This document shows positions 46,328-56,920 of a stretch of 64,000 nucleotides of DNA, one piece after another. The first letter of the stretch is position 1; each line of letters begins with the position of its first letter. The position numbers and the translations under genes are program-made. The notes under the pieces are model-generated. The model searched no databases. It had not been told where the DNA came from and saw nothing but the letters and a program-made list of their open reading frames with translations. The stretch is from Shewanella glacialimarina. GTDB taxonomy: Bacteria > Pseudomonadota > Gammaproteobacteria > Enterobacterales > Shewanellaceae. The DNA lies in the NCBI RefSeq assembly GCF_020511155.1, contig NZ_CP041216.1:1736001-1800000 (forward strand). The letters are read 5' to 3'.

Positions 46328-47329
46328 TTACGTTGCCGTTATTGCTGAGTCTCTAACGAAAAGTGCTGGTGAAAATGAACAATCGACAGTGACCTTGTCA
46401 TTTTTATAGACATTTTTTAATACCCAAAATGCTGCCATTTTACCCATTTCATCAATCGGGTTACTGACTGTGGTGAGTTTGGGTGATATGTATTGAGGGA
46501 AGGGGGTATTGTCGTAACCGATAAATGAGATATCAGCAGGCACGCGAATACCTTTATCTAAACAGATAGCAATCGCACCTGATGCCATTTGGTCACTGGC
46601 ACACACTACAGCGGTAAATTTTTTATTTAAGCTGAGCAAATGCCTCATCCCATCGCTACCGCCAAATTCACGGAAGTTTCCCTCAAAGCACAAAGCAGGG
46701 TCAAACATGACTTTATGCTCTGCTAATGCTCTTTGGTGACCTTGGAGTCTGTCTCTGGCGTCTCGTTTGTACATAGGCCCAGAAATGTAGGCGATATCTT
46801 TATGACCTAAAGATAAAATGTATTCCGTTGCCAGATAGCCACCACGTTCATTTTCAAGATAAATACAATTGTCTTTTAACGCTTCTATGTAACGGTTGAT
46901 CAACACAATAGGGGTTTTTTGTTTATGCAGTTCGATCAGGTATTCATCAGAAACCGCTTCGACATCTAAAATGAGTGCATCGCAGCCTCGACTCAATAAA
47001 AACTCGACACTGTCTTTTTCTTGCGCCTCATCAGCGTGCCCTGCGGCAATGATGACGTGTTTATTGGCTGTGCGAAGTGCCGTTTCGATTTCGGTCATCA
47101 TTGGGCCATAAAATGGACCGTCCAATTGAGACACCAAAACCCCGATACTATTTGAACAACTAGAAGCAAGCGATTGTGCAATAGTATTAGGGCGATAACC
47201 TAATGATGCCATAGCATCTAGCACTTTTTGTCGAGTTTTATCACTGACTTTGGTGTTGTTATTCATCACCCGCGATACGGTCGCGAGTGAAACACCTGCC
47301 AGTATTGAAACATCGTAAATTGTCGCCAT
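46328..47329 (-). CDS. LacI-family transcriptional regulator
   Basis: The 333 residues begin with the LacI helix-turn-helix MATIYDVSILAGVSLATVSR and hinge-region helix, then a periplasmic-binding-like sensor domain (SIGVLVSQLDGPFYGPMM; VVCASDQMASGAIAI; DISFIGYDNTPFPQYISP). The binding sites are most likely the AAGCGCTT palindromes at 46042, 46201 and 50322. It sits inside the glucan locus and resembles CelR/BglR-type repressors, which are released by a beta-glucoside or glucose disaccharide. The effector is not known here. Confidence 0.92.
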   Translation of the reverse strand: MATIYDVSILAGVSLATVSRVMNNNTKVSDKTRQKVLDAMASLGYRPNTIAQSLASSCSNSIGVLVSQLDGPFYGPMMTEIETALRTANKHVIIAAGHADEAQEKDSVEFLLSRGCDALILDVEAVSDEYLIELHKQKTPIVLINRYIEALKDNCIYLENERGGYLATEYILSLGHKDIAYISGPMYKRDARDRLQGHQRALAEHKVMFDPALCFEGNFREFGGSDGMRHLLSLNKKFTAVVCASDQMASGAIAICLDKGIRVPADISFIGYDNTPFPQYISPKLTTVSNPIDEMGKMAAFWVLKNVYKNDKVTVDCSFSPALFVRDSAITAT

Positions 47330-47457
47330 ATTTTTGCTTGCTTCTTGTATAAATTAAAATCGGCAGAAGGTTAACATGGTTTCTATTACATTTGGAAATC
47401 AAACAAATAAAAACCAAAAATATTGAAAGTATTTGTGATTAAACTTAACGATAATCA

Positions 47458-48783
47458 CTAGGTTTGCTTATTCAGTTGCAAATGAATTTCATCTACCTTG
47501 GCAGAGTCTAATTTATACCAACTCATCACAACGGCAACAAGAATTGAGCCAATAGCAGGAAATAGGGTAAACGACATTAATATACCCTTTAAGGTTTCTG
47601 GTGTTTGAGCGGTATCGGCTTGATAGCCATAACCAGACAATAACCAACCAGCAGCAGCGCCGCCAACAGCAACGCCCAACTTAATAAAGAAAATTATCGA
47701 TGAATAAATCATCCCAGTAATTCTTACGCCGGTTTTATATTGCCCATAATCAACGGCATCTGCCATTTTTGCCCATAAAAGGGGAGTGGCCATGTTGAAG
47801 GTAAAACCCCAAGCAATAAACATAATAAAGGCAAGTGTCGTTTGGTCTGCGGTAACAAAGTAACTGGCAATACATAACCCAGCGGCAATAACTTGTAAGC
47901 TTATATAGGCTTTAACTTTACAGACTTTTTTGGCTAACGGCTCTGCTAGCATACAACCAAAAATGTTACCTAACATACCTAAGGTAATAAATAAGGTAAT
48001 AGAATCAGGCATGTTCAAAAAGTATTTAACGTAGTAAATCGCCAAGCTGGTTCTGAGTACCATACCAGAAAGCAAACACACTGAAGCTATTGACAGTATT
48101 CGCCATTGATCATTTTTTAACAAATTAGCTAAATCCTGTTTAAAGCTAGATTGCTGATCAATAGGTGGATGTAAACGCTCTTTAGTGCCCCAAAAGCAAG
48201 TTAGGAACATCGCTACGCCTAAAATACTCATCGCAGCAATCGTCAGTTGATACCCTTTGGCTTGATCGCCTTGGCCTAAAAACTCGACCAGTGGGAGAGT
48301 TAATCCAGATACAAGTAGACCGCCTAGCATAGCAAACACAAAGCGATATGATTGCACCGATACGCGCTCTTTAGGATCGGCAGTTAACACGCCACCTAAG
48401 GCACAATAAGGTATGTTAATGGCGGTATAAACCATCATTAATGCGGTGTAAGTGACGAAGGCGTAAATCATTTTGCCATCTTCAGACAAATCAGGCGTGG
48501 TGAATGCCAGTACACTGATTACCCCAAATGGCAGCGCAAACCAGAGTAAATAAGGACGGAATTTTCCCCACTTAGTATTGGTTCTATCGGCTAACGCCCC
48601 CATTAAGGGGTCGGTTATCGCATCAATTAAACGAACAGCTAAAAACATCGTGCCCACAAATGCGGGCGATATACCAAAAATGTCGGTATAAAAAAATGTG
48701 AGAAATAACATCACAGTTTGAAACACAATATTACTGGCAGTATCACCTAATCCGTAGGCAATTTTCTCTTTTATGCTGATCAT
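47458..48783 (-). CDS. GPH-family sugar:cation symporter
   Basis: The 441 residues have about twelve hydrophobic helices and the GPH/MelB features: IAYGLGDTASNIVFQTVMLF near the start and LIDAITDPLMGALADRTNTKWGKFRPYLLW in the first loop, which carries the conserved Asp and R-K-x-R-P motif. It probably imports oligo-beta-glucosides released in the periplasm. Its start is 26 bp after the GH1 stop, so the two form an operon, and LacI follows 128 bp later. Confidence 0.9.
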   Translation of the reverse strand: MISIKEKIAYGLGDTASNIVFQTVMLFLTFFYTDIFGISPAFVGTMFLAVRLIDAITDPLMGALADRTNTKWGKFRPYLLWFALPFGVISVLAFTTPDLSEDGKMIYAFVTYTALMMVYTAINIPYCALGGVLTADPKERVSVQSYRFVFAMLGGLLVSGLTLPLVEFLGQGDQAKGYQLTIAAMSILGVAMFLTCFWGTKERLHPPIDQQSSFKQDLANLLKNDQWRILSIASVCLLSGMVLRTSLAIYYVKYFLNMPDSITLFITLGMLGNIFGCMLAEPLAKKVCKVKAYISLQVIAAGLCIASYFVTADQTTLAFIMFIAWGFTFNMATPLLWAKMADAVDYGQYKTGVRITGMIYSSIIFFIKLGVAVGGAAAGWLLSGYGYQADTAQTPETLKGILMSFTLFPAIGSILVAVVMSWYKLDSAKVDEIHLQLNKQT

Positions 48784-48809
48784 CCTAGCCTCTTGATTTT
48801 ATGATGCTT

Positions 48810-50138
48810 CTAACGAGAACGAATTAAGTCACGGTAGGCTTTACCGCTGGCTTTTATGGTACGTTGTTGGGTGTGATAATCAACATATACAATACCGAAT
48901 CGTTTTAAATATCCTTCCGCCCACTCGAAATTATCCATCAAGCTCCAGGCGAAATAACCCGCCACATAAACGCCCTGGGTTATAGCATTGTTTACTGCAT
49001 TTAAGTGCGATTGATAATAGTCGATACGATCGACATCATCCACCTGACCGCCAATTAACTGATCAGGCATTGCTGCACCATTTTCGGTAATGTAGATAGG
49101 CGGTAAAGGGTAAGTTTGACTAAGCGATACTAATAAATCGGTAAAGGCTTGTGGGTATATTTCCCAGCCCATATCCGTTTTCGGAGCATTGACCATGTCC
49201 ACTTGAGCGTAAATGGTTTCTGTATGGGCTTGATATACTGCACGAGTATAGAAATTAATCCCTAAAAAATCGATTTTATGCGCAATGATATCAAAGTCGC
49301 CAGCTTCAACCACCGGGCGGACATCCTCAGATAAGTCATTAATGATATCCGGATAGCATTTATCAAAAAGAGGCTTGATATACCATTGATTCATATATTC
49401 ATCGGCTTTTTTGGCTGCGTTAATATCAGCGATGTTATATGAGTGTGGGTAGCAAGGGGTAAAATTAAGCACAATGCCATTAAGAGTATTAGGACTTTGT
49501 TTTTGTAGCACTTGCATACCTAAGCCATGCGCTAACAATATATGGTGCGCAGCTTGACGACCATAAGCGACCTTGGCTTTACCTGGTGCATGGATACCAA
49601 TTTCGTAGCCTAAAAATGCGCTGCAAAAAGGTTCATTAAAGGTAGCGTAAGAATGCACTCTGTCACCCAATGCAGCCACTATTTTGCTAGCATAGTCTTG
49701 AAATAAATATGCTGTGCTGCGATTAAGCCAGCCACCGTTGTCTTCAATATGCTGCGGCAAATCCCAGTGGTATAAAGTGACATAAGGTTTTATGCCCTTA
49801 GCAAGTAAGCTATCTAATAATTGGATATAAAAGTTAACACCCTCTGAGTTAAGGCTGCCGTCTTGCTTTATTACTCGAGGCCATGAAATAGATAAACGAT
49901 AAGCATCAACCCCCAGTGATTCAATGAGCTCAACATCCTGTTGCCATAGCTTCACATGCTCACATGCTTGCTTTCCATCAGAACCGTCACTAATTTTCCC
50001 CGGGGTTGCACAAAATGTATCCCAAATAGACGGTAAGCGATTGTGTGCGCTGCCTTCAATTTGAAATGAGGCGGTAGCCACTCCAAATGTAAAATCCTTA
50101 GAAAGCATAGGTGATGTAGCGGGTAAGGTTATTTTCAT
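48810..50138 (-). CDS. GH1 beta-glucosidase
   Basis: Start at 50138 (MKITLPATSPMLSKDFTFG) or four codons upstream at 50150. The roughly 442 residues carry GH1 signatures: FGVATASFQIEGSAHNRLPSIWD, the acid/base Glu in YATFNEPFCSAF (about 165), and the nucleophile Glu in IYITENGAAM (about 352). There is no signal peptide, so it acts in the cytoplasm, cleaving cellobiose- or laminaribiose-type sugars to glucose. It is the first gene of the operon GH1 - GPH transporter, divergent from the MFS-GH3-GH16 operon. Confidence 0.94.
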   Translation of the reverse strand: MKITLPATSPMLSKDFTFGVATASFQIEGSAHNRLPSIWDTFCATPGKISDGSDGKQACEHVKLWQQDVELIESLGVDAYRLSISWPRVIKQDGSLNSEGVNFYIQLLDSLLAKGIKPYVTLYHWDLPQHIEDNGGWLNRSTAYLFQDYASKIVAALGDRVHSYATFNEPFCSAFLGYEIGIHAPGKAKVAYGRQAAHHILLAHGLGMQVLQKQSPNTLNGIVLNFTPCYPHSYNIADINAAKKADEYMNQWYIKPLFDKCYPDIINDLSEDVRPVVEAGDFDIIAHKIDFLGINFYTRAVYQAHTETIYAQVDMVNAPKTDMGWEIYPQAFTDLLVSLSQTYPLPPIYITENGAAMPDQLIGGQVDDVDRIDYYQSHLNAVNNAITQGVYVAGYFAWSLMDNFEWAEGYLKRFGIVYVDYHTQQRTIKASGKAYRDLIRSR

Positions 50139-50449
50139 ATTTCTATTCACTTAGTTTTGTTTGAATTGACCCATGTTATGTCGAAACGAAATTGGCTGAG
50201 TAAAGTCTTTAAGTGCGCGTTTGCATCACTTCACGGTTTGTCTTCGTTGTTGACCAATCACGTCAAAAAATGTTTAGTTTGAATCAAAAATCGTTGACAT
50301 CGGTTATCGTTATGTTAAAAATGAAAGCGCTTACATTGAGACTAGTGATTAATTATCAAAAGGTCAATACAAGTTTTAAGCGTAAAAACGCGATAACTTG
50401 TTTTACACACGCTTTTAAACAAACATATAACTATAACAGGTGGAAACAT
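50139..50449. promoter_or_regulatory. Divergent regulatory region between GH1 and MFS transporter
   Basis: This region of about 0.3 kb holds the promoters of both operons. An operator at 50322-50335 is the only clear site. A plus-strand frame running through it in front of the transporter is not credible as coding sequence. Confidence 0.7.
50322..50335. promoter_or_regulatory. LacI-type operator O3
   Basis: TGAAAGCGCTTACA differs from O1 in one base of the 14-bp core. It lies 114 bp before the transporter start. Confidence 0.75.
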
Positions 50450-51763
50450 ATGGCCGGGGCAACTTCTGATGCATCAATTCAAACTACCGTGGCACAAGAT
50501 GCACCGCATCAGTCAGGGAATTACCGTTTTGCGTTAATTGCATTAACGTCGTTATTTTTTATGTGGGGATTTTTGACTTGTCTGAATGACATCCTCATTC
50601 CATATTTAAAAAACATGTTTGATTTAAGTTATACCCAGGCCATGTTGGTGCAGTTTTGTTTCTTCGGTGCATACTTCATTGTGTCTATTCCTGCAGGTAA
50701 TCTAGTCGGTAAAATCGGCTACCAAAAAGGTATTATTACCGGTTTAGTTATTGCCTGCATTGGGTGCTTATTGTTTTATCCTTCAGCGAGTTTAGCTTCT
50801 TACAATATGTTTTTATTTGCTTTTTTTGTGTTGGCATCTGGGATTACTATTTTACAGGTATCAGCAAATCCTTACGTCAGTACTTTAGGACCGGCCAATA
50901 CCGCTTCATCACGTTTAACTATGACCCAAGCATTTAATTCATTGGGTACCACTGTGGCACCATTTTTTGGCAGTTGGTTAATTCTATCAACGATTGAACA
51001 TCCTGATTCGGTTACCGAGCTAGATCAAGCTATCGCGACCTTAACGGTTGCAGAGCAAGCCAGTACGGTTCAAGTACCTTATTTAATTCTAGCGGCAGCG
51101 TTATTCCTACTTGCGATTATCTTCTTATTTTTAAAATTACCCTTGTTAGGTAAAAAAGATCCAAGCGAAAGTCTTCAAACCGGCTCTGGTAGTGCATGGC
51201 AATATCCACATTTAGTGTTAGGCGCGGTCGGTATTTTTGTCTATGTGGGTGCTGAAGTGGGTATTGGTAGCTTTTTGATTAACTTCCTAACCCAAGATGA
51301 AATTGGTGGGTTAACAGAATCACAAGCGGCCAAATACATTGCTTATTATTTTGGTGGTGCCATGGTTGGACGCTTTATTGGTGCGCTGGTTATGCAGAAG
51401 GTTAACGCTGGCAAGGTGTTGGCATTCAACGCTATTTTTGCCTGTGTGCTGGTGGCGATAGCGATATTTTCCGAAGGCACAACTGCTATGTGGGCATTAT
51501 TGTTAGTCGGGTTATGTAACTCAATTATGTTTCCAACGATATTCAGTTTAGCGTTACAAGATTTAAAACAATATACCAGTCAAGGCTCAGGTATTTTATG
51601 TTTGGCTATTGTCGGTGGTGCCGTGGTGCCATTATTACAAGGCATGCTCGCCGATTCATTTGGCATTCAATTAGCGTTTGTGTTGCCACTGCTTTGTTAT
51701 GGTTTTATTTGTTATTACGGATTAATAGGCTGTCATGCTAAACGTCCTAGTAAGTCAGTTTAA
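50450..51763 (+). CDS. GluP/FucP-type MFS sugar transporter
   Basis: The ATG at 50450, behind CAGGTGGAAAC, gives 437 residues; longer frames would include the operator region. The FucP/GluP signatures are [39 protein letters not shown] and [20 protein letters not shown]. Twelve helices are evident. Family members take up glucose, galactose or fucose with protons. In this locus it most likely imports glucose freed by the GH3 and GH16 enzymes. The stop is 5 bp before the GH3 start. Confidence 0.92.
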   Translation: MAGATSDASIQTTVAQDAPHQSGNYRFALIALTSLFFMWGFLTCLNDILIPYLKNMFDLSYTQAMLVQFCFFGAYFIVSIPAGNLVGKIGYQKGIITGLVIACIGCLLFYPSASLASYNMFLFAFFVLASGITILQVSANPYVSTLGPANTASSRLTMTQAFNSLGTTVAPFFGSWLILSTIEHPDSVTELDQAIATLTVAEQASTVQVPYLILAAALFLLAIIFLFLKLPLLGKKDPSESLQTGSGSAWQYPHLVLGAVGIFVYVGAEVGIGSFLINFLTQDEIGGLTESQAAKYIAYYFGGAMVGRFIGALVMQKVNAGKVLAFNAIFACVLVAIAIFSEGTTAMWALLLVGLCNSIMFPTIFSLALQDLKQYTSQGSGILCLAIVGGAVVPLLQGMLADSFGIQLAFVLPLLCYGFICYYGLIGCHAKRPSKSV

Positions 51764-51768
51764 GGGAT

Positions 51769-54453
51769 ATGATGATGTTATTTAATATACCAAAATATGA
51801 TTCTGCATTACGTTACAGCTTATCTGATCTGATGCCGTTTAGCCTTACTATGCTGGCCGTATCGACTTTAATAGGTTTAGGATTAATGGGGTGTCAGCCT
51901 CAGGGGGGATCGACTCCAGTAAAGAGTGCTGATAAGGCACTTGAGGTTGTAGTCGATACCTCTGCAGCAAATATGCAGGCTGTGCCAGCTAAAGATATTA
52001 GCCTTTGGCCTGAGCAAGCACCGGCTATAGCGGTTGATCCTGTGTTAGAGGATAAAATTGCCAAATTATTAATGTCCATGACACTTGAGCAAAAAGTGGC
52101 GCAAATGATCCAACCTGAAATTCGTGATATTACGGTTGAAGATATGCGCAAATATGGTTTTGGATCATATCTAAATGGCGGTGGTGCTTATCCCAATAAT
52201 GATAAGCACGCTACGCCTGCTGATTGGATAAAACTGGCTGAGGATTTTTATCAAGCATCGATAGATGATTCTGTTGACGGGATAGCGATTCCGACTATGT
52301 GGGGCACTGATGCGGTTCATGGCCATAACAATGTGATTGGCGCGACTTTGTTTCCGCACAACATTGGTTTAGGTGCAGCAGACAATCCAGTGTTAATCGA
52401 GAAAATTGCCGCTATTACTGCCAAAGAAGTTATGGTCACCGGTATTGACTGGGTGTTTGCACCTACAGTTGCCGTGGTTCGTGATGACCGATGGGGCCGC
52501 ACTTATGAGGGATATTCAGAAGACCCTCGTATTGTAAGGGATTATGCCTTTGCGATAGTTGAAGGCCTGCAAGGTGCTGTCAATGGTGACTTTTTAAGTG
52601 ATCAACATGTGCTGTCAACGGTAAAGCATTTTATCGGTGACGGCGGCACAGAAAAGGGCATAGATCAGGGGGACAATACGGCCTCTGAACAAGATTTATA
52701 TGCTATTCATGCCCAAGGCTATGTCGGTGGTTTATCTGCAGGCGCTCAATCTGTTATGGCTTCATTTAACAGCTGGCACGGCGATAAAATTCACGGCAAT
52801 CAATACTTACTAACGGATGTACTAAAAGGTCGCTTTGGCTTTGATGGTTTTGTTGTGGGTGATTGGAACGGCCATGGACAAGTGCCTGGTTGTACTAATG
52901 AATCATGTGCGCAAGCGGTCAATGCTGGATTAGATATCTTTATGGTGCCAACCGCTGCGTGGAAACCTCTGTATTACAATACAATTGAGCAAGTTAACAG
53001 TGGTGAAATTGCCCAGTCTAGAATTGATGATGCAGTGACGCGTATTTTACGGGTTAAATTTCGTGCTGGATTATTTGATAAACCTAGTCCTGCTAAGCGA
53101 CCACTTTCGGGTAAAACTGAGTTAATTGGTCAAGCCAGTCATCGTGAAGTAGCAAGACAAGCAGTACGTGAATCACTCGTGCTGTTAAAAAACAATCAAA
53201 ATTTATTGCCATTATCGCCTAAGTTGACCGTATTAGTGGCAGGTGACGCTGCAGATAATATCGGTAAGCAATCAGGTGGTTGGACAATTACTTGGCAAGG
53301 TACTGACAATAAAAACAGTGATTTTCCTGGGGCAACGTCTATTTTCGCTGGCATTGATAATGTCATTACCCAAGCTGGCGGCAAAGCGATATTAAGTGCC
53401 AATGGTGAGTTTGAATTGGTGAAAAAGCCGGATGTGGCCATAGTGGTGTTTGGTGAAGAACCTTATGCCGAAGGTAATGGCGACATTGATAATGTAGAAT
53501 ATCAACGCGGTGATAAACGTGATTTAGCATTACTTAAAAAACTTAAAGCACAGGGCATACCTGTGGTGTCGGTGTTTATCAGCGGCCGACCAATGTGGGT
53601 TAATGCAGAGCTTAATCAGTCGGATGCTTTTGTTGCAGCCTGGTTACCCGGTTCGGAAGGTAATGGGATTGCAGATGTGTTGTTTACTGATGCAGAGGGT
53701 AAGGTTAACCATGATTTTGTCGGTAAGTTATCATTTTCATGGCCGGCTAACCCGCAACAAACTTCAGTCAATGTGCCTTTAGAAACGGAAGCATTAGTTG
53801 CGTTAAACAGTAATTATCAACCGCTTATTCCCTATGGTTACGGTTTAAACTATCAATCTGCACCAACAGATGTCATCACCTTAGATAACTTATTAGAAGA
53901 TAATTTGTCATCAACTCAATCTCTTGAAGATTTAGCGTTATTTGAACGTGCGGTTAAATCGCCCTGGTCAATGTTTATTGCTACAGCAACGCAGCGAGAA
54001 GGACTCAGCAGCAGTGTGGCTAAAAATAGTGCGCTTAAAATTCGCACCATGGACAGAGTTGTGCAAGAAGATGCCCGTTTAGTGACATTTAATGGTACTG
54101 AATTAGGTACAGTGGGTTTGCAGAGTAATTTCCCAAGAGATTTTCGTGCCTATAGTAATACTGATTCGGCGTTGTCGTTTAGTATTAAGGTTGACACTGC
54201 ATTAACTCAACCTTTGTGGCTGGGTATGGCGTGTGAAGGCGATTGCCGTCCTCAGTACGACATTAGCAAGCAAGTGACTGTTGGCGAGTGGAACAATGTC
54301 AGTGTGGCATTGAATTGTTTTGCATCTGAGTCAATGGATTTTGGCAAAATTGTATCGCCTTTTTTCCTTGCAACAGACGCTATGGTTGAACTGAGCTTTA
54401 GCGATGTCATTATTCAAGCAAACCATCAACCAAACACTATTCAATGTAATTAA
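51769..54453 (+). CDS. GH3 exo-beta-glucosidase (ExoP-like lipoprotein)
   Basis: The 894 residues have a hydrophobic segment ending in lipobox LGLMGC (Cys at about 43), so it is probably a lipoprotein. The GH3 N-domain includes GIDWVFAPTVAVVRDDRWGRTYEGYSE-type sequence, KHF in STVKHFIGDGGT and the nucleophile Asp in GFVVGDWNGHGQVPG (about 366). The C-domain has VLLKNNQNLLPL and the C-terminal jelly-roll-like domain seen in ExoP from marine bacteria. It releases glucose from beta-1,3/1,4-glucan oligosaccharides. The start lies directly after the transporter, and there is an ATG pair (51769 and 51772). Confidence 0.94.
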   Translation: MMMLFNIPKYDSALRYSLSDLMPFSLTMLAVSTLIGLGLMGCQPQGGSTPVKSADKALEVVVDTSAANMQAVPAKDISLWPEQAPAIAVDPVLEDKIAKLLMSMTLEQKVAQMIQPEIRDITVEDMRKYGFGSYLNGGGAYPNNDKHATPADWIKLAEDFYQASIDDSVDGIAIPTMWGTDAVHGHNNVIGATLFPHNIGLGAADNPVLIEKIAAITAKEVMVTGIDWVFAPTVAVVRDDRWGRTYEGYSEDPRIVRDYAFAIVEGLQGAVNGDFLSDQHVLSTVKHFIGDGGTEKGIDQGDNTASEQDLYAIHAQGYVGGLSAGAQSVMASFNSWHGDKIHGNQYLLTDVLKGRFGFDGFVVGDWNGHGQVPGCTNESCAQAVNAGLDIFMVPTAAWKPLYYNTIEQVNSGEIAQSRIDDAVTRILRVKFRAGLFDKPSPAKRPLSGKTELIGQASHREVARQAVRESLVLLKNNQNLLPLSPKLTVLVAGDAADNIGKQSGGWTITWQGTDNKNSDFPGATSIFAGIDNVITQAGGKAILSANGEFELVKKPDVAIVVFGEEPYAEGNGDIDNVEYQRGDKRDLALLKKLKAQGIPVVSVFISGRPMWVNAELNQSDAFVAAWLPGSEGNGIADVLFTDAEGKVNHDFVGKLSFSWPANPQQTSVNVPLETEALVALNSNYQPLIPYGYGLNYQSAPTDVITLDNLLEDNLSSTQSLEDLALFERAVKSPWSMFIATATQREGLSSSVAKNSALKIRTMDRVVQEDARLVTFNGTELGTVGLQSNFPRDFRAYSNTDSALSFSIKVDTALTQPLWLGMACEGDCRPQYDISKQVTVGEWNNVSVALNCFASESMDFGKIVSPFFLATDAMVELSFSDVIIQANHQPNTIQCN

Positions 54454-54471
54454 TCATTAAGCCACAGTGCG

Positions 54472-54503
54472 GCTAAGCTTTGCTGATGTCAGTAAAGCTT
54501 AGC
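54472..54503 (+). promoter_or_regulatory. Hairpin between GH3 and GH16 genes
   Basis: Perfect 10-bp arms GCTAAGCTTT / AAAGCTTAGC close a 12-nt loop, 18 bp after the GH3 stop. No T-run follows, so it may set relative message levels rather than end transcription. Confidence 0.6.
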
Positions 54504-54602
54504 TAAGTGCATGCAAAAATGTGCCGAGTGAAAGCAGTTGACGGGCCCTGAGTTGGGCGCCGTTATTGACAAAGCGCGATTAAATTTCGTTTAGGAGCAA
54601 AA

Positions 54603-56687
54603 ATGAATCAGCAAATAAATGGGCTACCTTTTAAGCTTAATATCACCGCGATTGCCTTGTCAGGACTGTTTTTATTAGGGTGTGGTTCAGACAACTCCAC
54701 CGGTATTGACGAAGTTGAAGCAACACCTCCCACAAGCATTACGGGTTGGCAAATGGTGTGGCAAGATGAATTTGACGGTACTGAAGTTGATAGCAGCAAG
54801 TGGAGTTTTGCAGTTGATTGTTTTGGTGGTGGTAATGATGAAGCCCAGTGTTATACCGCAAGGGCTGAAAACTCGCAGGTGGCGGAAGGGTTATTAACCA
54901 TCACCGCCCTAAGAGAGACATTCTCTGGGCCTGCAGTGAATGACTCTGATCCAAATTATGATCCTTTAGATACGTCTAAAACTTTGGACTATACCTCGGC
55001 AAGGTTAGTCTCCAAAAATAAAGGTGACTGGAAATATGGTCGTTTTGAAATTCGCGCTAAATTACCGCAAGGCCAGGGCACATGGCCTGCTATTTGGATG
55101 TTGCCAACTGACTGGGTATATGGCCCTTGGGCGGGATCGGGTGAAATAGATATTATGGAAGCCGTTAACTTAAAAACGGTGACCAATGGAGGCGAACCTG
55201 AATCAGCGGTTCACGGCACACTACATTTTGGCAAAACCTGGCCGAATAATGTTTACAGTGGGCAAGATTACGCTTTACCTAACGCACAAAATCCTTCTGA
55301 TGATTTTCATGTTTACGCCCTAGAATGGCAAGAAGATGAGATCCGTTGGTATGTTGATGATGTTCATTATGCGACGCAACGCTCATCTGGTTGGTATAGC
55401 CAATACATTGATGAAAATGGCAATACTGTCAATGCACCCAATGATGCACCTTTTAATCAACAATTTCATATGTTATTGAATCTTGCTGTTGGCGGGTCTT
55501 GGGCGGCGAATGTCAATAATACGGGTATTGATGAAAGTGTGTTCCCACAGGCAATGCAAATTGATTATGTGCGTGTGTATGAATGCGCCGACTCTCCAAA
55601 TACGGGAGCAGGTTGCGCCACTATTGATGATGCGGCGATTATTGTGCCGGGTCACAGCGCCCCAGAGATTGTGATACCGGATACGCAATTTGGTCAAGGG
55701 CCCACTTTTAGCCTATTTAGTTATGCCGATACCATTGCTCTTAACACAGATTTATCTTTTGGAAGTTATAATCCTGATGGTGCGATAACCTATCAGGTTG
55801 GTAGCGATGATGTGCGCGGTGAGGTCCTAGAAATCACCAAAACAGCAGCGGTAGGTAATCTATTTTTTGAATATTCTCCTCGAGTTGATTTATCCCATTG
55901 GCAAGAGCTTGGTGAGTTAGTGTTTGATATCAATGTGACCTCAATTGTAGAGGGAACAGAAGTATTGGTTAAAGTGGATAGTGGTTGGCCAAATACTGGC
56001 GATATCAGTATTTCACTGCCGGATAACCTCAATCAATGGCAAGAAGTCAGAATATCATTTGCCAGTCTTGTGGCCGGTGGTAATCGATTTTCACCCGGCA
56101 GTACGGTCAATTTTACCGATGTTGTTAATCCATTTGTTATCGAACCAACAGGCCCTGTGGTATTAAAACTGGATAATATTCGTTATGAATACCAAGTGGC
56201 TCAGCAGACTGAATTGGTGGTATATGATGATGCCGCTGTGGCGCCCTATGCTTTTGGTTTGTTTGCAGCATCTGGACAATTACTAGAGGAGCAAGTTGAT
56301 GTTGGAGGCGAACATAAAATAGTGACCCAATTAACCTTTAACACCAATGAAGCTGTAGGATTTTATCAAAGCAGTGGCACTGTGATGGATTTTAGCGGGT
56401 TTAACTTCTTATCATTCGATTTGAATGTGGTGACAGATCTGCGTGAAGTGCGAAGTATGAAGATTAAAATGGACTGTCAAACCCCGTGTAGTTCTGGAGA
56501 TTTTGACATAATGCCTCCCGACTTAGGTGTATGGACCCATTATGATATTGCATTAACTGATCTGGTGGCTAACAACGGCTCAAGTCTGGATTTGGCCAAA
56601 GTTGATACCCCGATTGTTATTTTTCCTAAGTGGGGCGACCAACAAGGTGTGGTGTTGCAAATTGATAATATTAAGCTGACCCAATAA
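54603..56687 (+). CDS. GH16 endo-beta-1,3-glucanase (laminarinase-type) lipoprotein
   Basis: The 694 residues start behind TTTAGGAGCAAAA. The lipobox is LSGLFLLGCGSD (Cys at about 27). The GH16 domain covers about residues 45-330: WQDEFDGTEVD near the start, WPAIWMLPTDWVYGPW and the catalytic E-x-D-x-x-E in SGEIDIMEAVN (about 182-187). About 360 residues follow as two similar beta-sandwich modules (each with a DLSHWQELGELVFDIN or DFSGFNFLSFDLNV segment), probably carbohydrate-binding. It should cut laminarin or mixed-linkage glucan at the cell surface. Confidence 0.94.
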   Translation: MNQQINGLPFKLNITAIALSGLFLLGCGSDNSTGIDEVEATPPTSITGWQMVWQDEFDGTEVDSSKWSFAVDCFGGGNDEAQCYTARAENSQVAEGLLTITALRETFSGPAVNDSDPNYDPLDTSKTLDYTSARLVSKNKGDWKYGRFEIRAKLPQGQGTWPAIWMLPTDWVYGPWAGSGEIDIMEAVNLKTVTNGGEPESAVHGTLHFGKTWPNNVYSGQDYALPNAQNPSDDFHVYALEWQEDEIRWYVDDVHYATQRSSGWYSQYIDENGNTVNAPNDAPFNQQFHMLLNLAVGGSWAANVNNTGIDESVFPQAMQIDYVRVYECADSPNTGAGCATIDDAAIIVPGHSAPEIVIPDTQFGQGPTFSLFSYADTIALNTDLSFGSYNPDGAITYQVGSDDVRGEVLEITKTAAVGNLFFEYSPRVDLSHWQELGELVFDINVTSIVEGTEVLVKVDSGWPNTGDISISLPDNLNQWQEVRISFASLVAGGNRFSPGSTVNFTDVVNPFVIEPTGPVVLKLDNIRYEYQVAQQTELVVYDDAAVAPYAFGLFAASGQLLEEQVDVGGEHKIVTQLTFNTNEAVGFYQSSGTVMDFSGFNFLSFDLNVVTDLREVRSMKIKMDCQTPCSSGDFDIMPPDLGVWTHYDIALTDLVANNGSSLDLAKVDTPIVIFPKWGDQQGVVLQIDNIKLTQ

Positions 56688-56920
56688 GCTCAGGGCTACA
56701 CTGATTTAAGTGCATCTTATTGTAAGTGTTTTTATTGAATACGAATGCAAAAACGCACTGTTTTCTTTGCCTGACTCAGTGCTTAGCATAGTATCAAGTC
56801 CAAGTTAGTTGTTTTTGATAGAAGTACAATCAAATAGTTATAAATCAATGATCTTAATAATGGCATAATATGCCATTATTAAGTGTTTTAATGAACCAAG
56901 CGTTTTGCTAAGGAATTGAT

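Noticed and set aside
50213..50449. Upstream extension of the GluP-type transporter (79 extra residues)
   Set aside because: The stretch includes a clear LacI operator, has no family-like sequence, and a good ribosome site precedes the ATG at 50450.
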